From Helopsaltes ochotensis (taxonomy: Eukaryota; Chordata; Aves; Passeriformes; Locustellidae), in contig VXBM01000093.1 of assembly GCA_013400155.1 (NCBI GenBank), positions 425,192 to 489,191 on the forward strand: a stretch of 64,000 nucleotides of DNA. The letters are read 5' to 3'. Shown here piece by piece: positions 62,351-64,000 of this stretch. The notes beneath the pieces are model-generated. The model worked only from the letters and a program-made list of their open reading frames with translations, was not told the origin of the DNA and ran no database searches. Within the stretch, counting starts at the first letter, position 1. Each line of letters starts with the position of its first letter. A program made the position numbers and the translations under genes.

Positions 62351-64000
62351 TGTTGATTATATCTGAGATAACAGTCAATGGATGTGTCTCCCATTAACCT
62401 GTAAACATTTTTATCATCCACAACATTCCTTGTTATGAATTTCCATAGCTCACTAATAACTTGTTTATTTTAAGCCTGCCACCAGCAAGTTTTATTTTGT
62501 GATTCCTGCCTGTTACCCTGGGAGCAGCACTGACCATCAGCCACCTGTATTTCACATTTGAAATGTCACAGCTTACTTACCCTGTACATCATAAGCAGAA
62601 AAATATTACCAGATCAGGTAGCCATGTCTGGAGTGCTTTGTCATCTTGCATTTTCTTCTCTGGTTATACACAACTGTTTGAGTTGCCAAGTAATGGAGAA
62701 TCAACCCCAGTGCCCCCAGGGATATTTGTTGTGTGATTTTTATTTGCATTCAGGATAAATTGCACTCTGGTCACATGAGCAGCAGGTATAAGAATCAAAT
62801 TAAAAATAAAGCTTTCAGTTTCAGACTGTAAACATCATGTGTTCAGTTCCTGATGCACGTAACACTGTGCTTGCTCTCCTGTCTTCTTGTTTTTTCCCAG
62901 TACTTAGGAGAGATTGAAAAACTTCTTAAACTAACTGAATTTCTGTTCAGCACAGACTGGAAGTTTTTGGTCATCTGGTTAAAAGAATCTGGCAAGCAGT
63001 GCCTGTTGTAGGGATTGCATTTTTGGAAACTGCAATATCCCAAATACCTTGCTTTGTGTAATTACGATTGGTGTGCAGCAAACCAACTTCTGGAGAACAC
63101 GCTCCCACACACAGTCAGGTTGCATTCATGATTCTATCAGGCTGGTTATTCCTATTTCTGAAACTAAGCAATCCTTATTAAACCAGCAATTGTCATCTGA
63201 TGCCATACAAATGATAGGTGACAATCTATTTGTCTTTTCTCCATCATCCAGTCCCTCAAGAAATCCAGTATGAATGTTAACTGCTCAAGAACAGTTGTAG
63301 CAAAGAGGATCTGCAGGGCAGTGGAGTGTCATGTGTAGCAAAAGCTTGCACTGAACTGCCTTCTCTAGATGTTTGGCTGGAGCAATACTGGGGGGACATG
63401 TGAAAAGTGACACCTCTTCCCACCACACCAATTATGATAGACCCCAATACTACTTTCAATAAATCCTTAAATTGCTGTTCAAGTGGAATGCAGGTGGTTT
63501 AATCAAGATAGGGAATGGAAATGCCTCAGAGGCTCCAATTGTCTTCCCGGTGTCTTTCTAGAAGAGAGGCAGCTGGACTGCCAACCCTCTATGTGGAGTC
63601 AGGACTGCATGATGCTGCCAGCCCAAGGGGAGAGAGTTTCCAGTACTTCAGTCCCATTATTCCTCTTTTAAAGCCTTTTGATCATTGCGTTTCTGTGAAT
63701 TTCTTCAGGGTCTGCTCAGTGGCTGGTTCTGTTGTCAGAACACAGCTTCAGGCTCTTTCTCTCTTCCTGTGCAGCAGTGATACCTCCACTTGAGAAGATG
63801 CCCATGACTGTGCCTGTTAGCACTCTCACAATCTCATATTCTTGCTGAAATACTGTGAAGATTTGAGACTGGGCTATTTCTGGGCCAACAGGGTTATCAT
63901 CCTGGTGTCCCTTCTTCCTTATTTAATGATTCTTCTTTGCACCACATCCCTCACGTTTCTGCCAAGCAGATTTTGTTGCATTGACTTTCTTTCCAAAGCC

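Larger units (their letters stand above)
53438..64000 (+). other. AGBL4: AGBL4 intron downstream of the second exon (U12-type donor), partial
   Basis: This is the beginning of the phase-1 intron that follows the TEEA exon. The next AGBL4 exon (expected to start by completing a Tyr codon and then MKLGRN) is not visible before the window end, so the intron is at least 10.5 kb. It contains a polypyrimidine tract (55737-55816), a short perfect inverted repeat at 55223-55247, a 9-bp minisatellite (60078-60122), an 11-bp inverted repeat (61902-61929) and a CR1 fragment (62054-62350). I see no other gene. Confidence 0.8.

Noticed and set aside
1..64000. Nested BEND5 exons (BEND5 lies within AGBL4 in mammals)
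   Set aside because: No frame resembling the BEN domain or coiled-coil region was recognised; short exons could have been missed, but nothing supports a call.
1..64000. CRISPR arrays, operons, riboswitches, bacterial promoters or rRNA/tRNA genes
   Set aside because: None seen; the sequence is vertebrate intronic DNA and the only short direct repeats are simple-sequence or slippage products.

Overview
The window is vertebrate nuclear DNA and almost certainly avian. It has CR1 retrotransposon fragments with the usual 5' truncation, at least one endogenous-retrovirus-type solo LTR of a kind I associate with songbirds, very few SINE-like sequences, and long AT-rich stretches with no coding signal. 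There is no prokaryotic or organellar gene organisation. Nearly all open frames of 60-200 codons are chance frames, repeat-derived frames or low-complexity frames.

Only one gene is firmly supported: AGBL4 (cytosolic carboxypeptidase 6, CCP6, a tubulin deglutamylase of the M14 family) on the + strand. Two consecutive internal coding exons are present, 38823-38975 (51 codons, phase 0 at both ends) and 53275-53437 (54 codons plus one base). They join in frame and carry the zinc-ligand His motif (DIHAHS) and the catalytic Glu motif (TLEVSFY) of the carboxypeptidase domain. The second exon ends at a donor reading GTATCCTTTT, the U12-type (minor spliceosome) 5' splice site. The rest of the window is the preceding intron (1-38822, at least 38.8 kb), the intron between the two exons (14,299 bp) and the start of the U12-type intron (53438 to the window end). 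Upstream and downstream AGBL4 exons lie outside the window or are not recognisable. In mammals BEND5 is nested in AGBL4; I saw no BEND5 exon here.

Region by region: 1-38822 is intron with a homopyrimidine tract at the left edge, a rearranged CR1 (561-850), a (T)n(GT)n microsatellite (7313-7350), a candidate LTR (about 19541-19850), a T/G-only tract (25801-26010), a CR1 of about 625 bp (29017-29641), an old interspersed repeat (about 30752-30848), MIR-like fragments, and several repeat-free blocks that look like conserved non-coding elements. 38976-53274 contains another candidate conserved block (40150-40700), an A/C-only tract (46263-46350) and a minus-strand solo LTR (52792-53226) ending only 48 bp before the second exon. 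53438-64000 contains a polypyrimidine tract, a 9-bp minisatellite with a detached seed copy (60049-60122), a perfect 11-bp inverted repeat (61902-61929) and a third CR1 (62054-62350) that keeps an open frame for the C-terminal end of the CR1 reverse transcriptase.

The most notable local structure is around the second exon. An LTR with AATAAA signals on both strands sits directly upstream of its branch-point region, and a minor-spliceosome donor follows it, so a catalytic-core exon is flanked by two features that could affect splicing.
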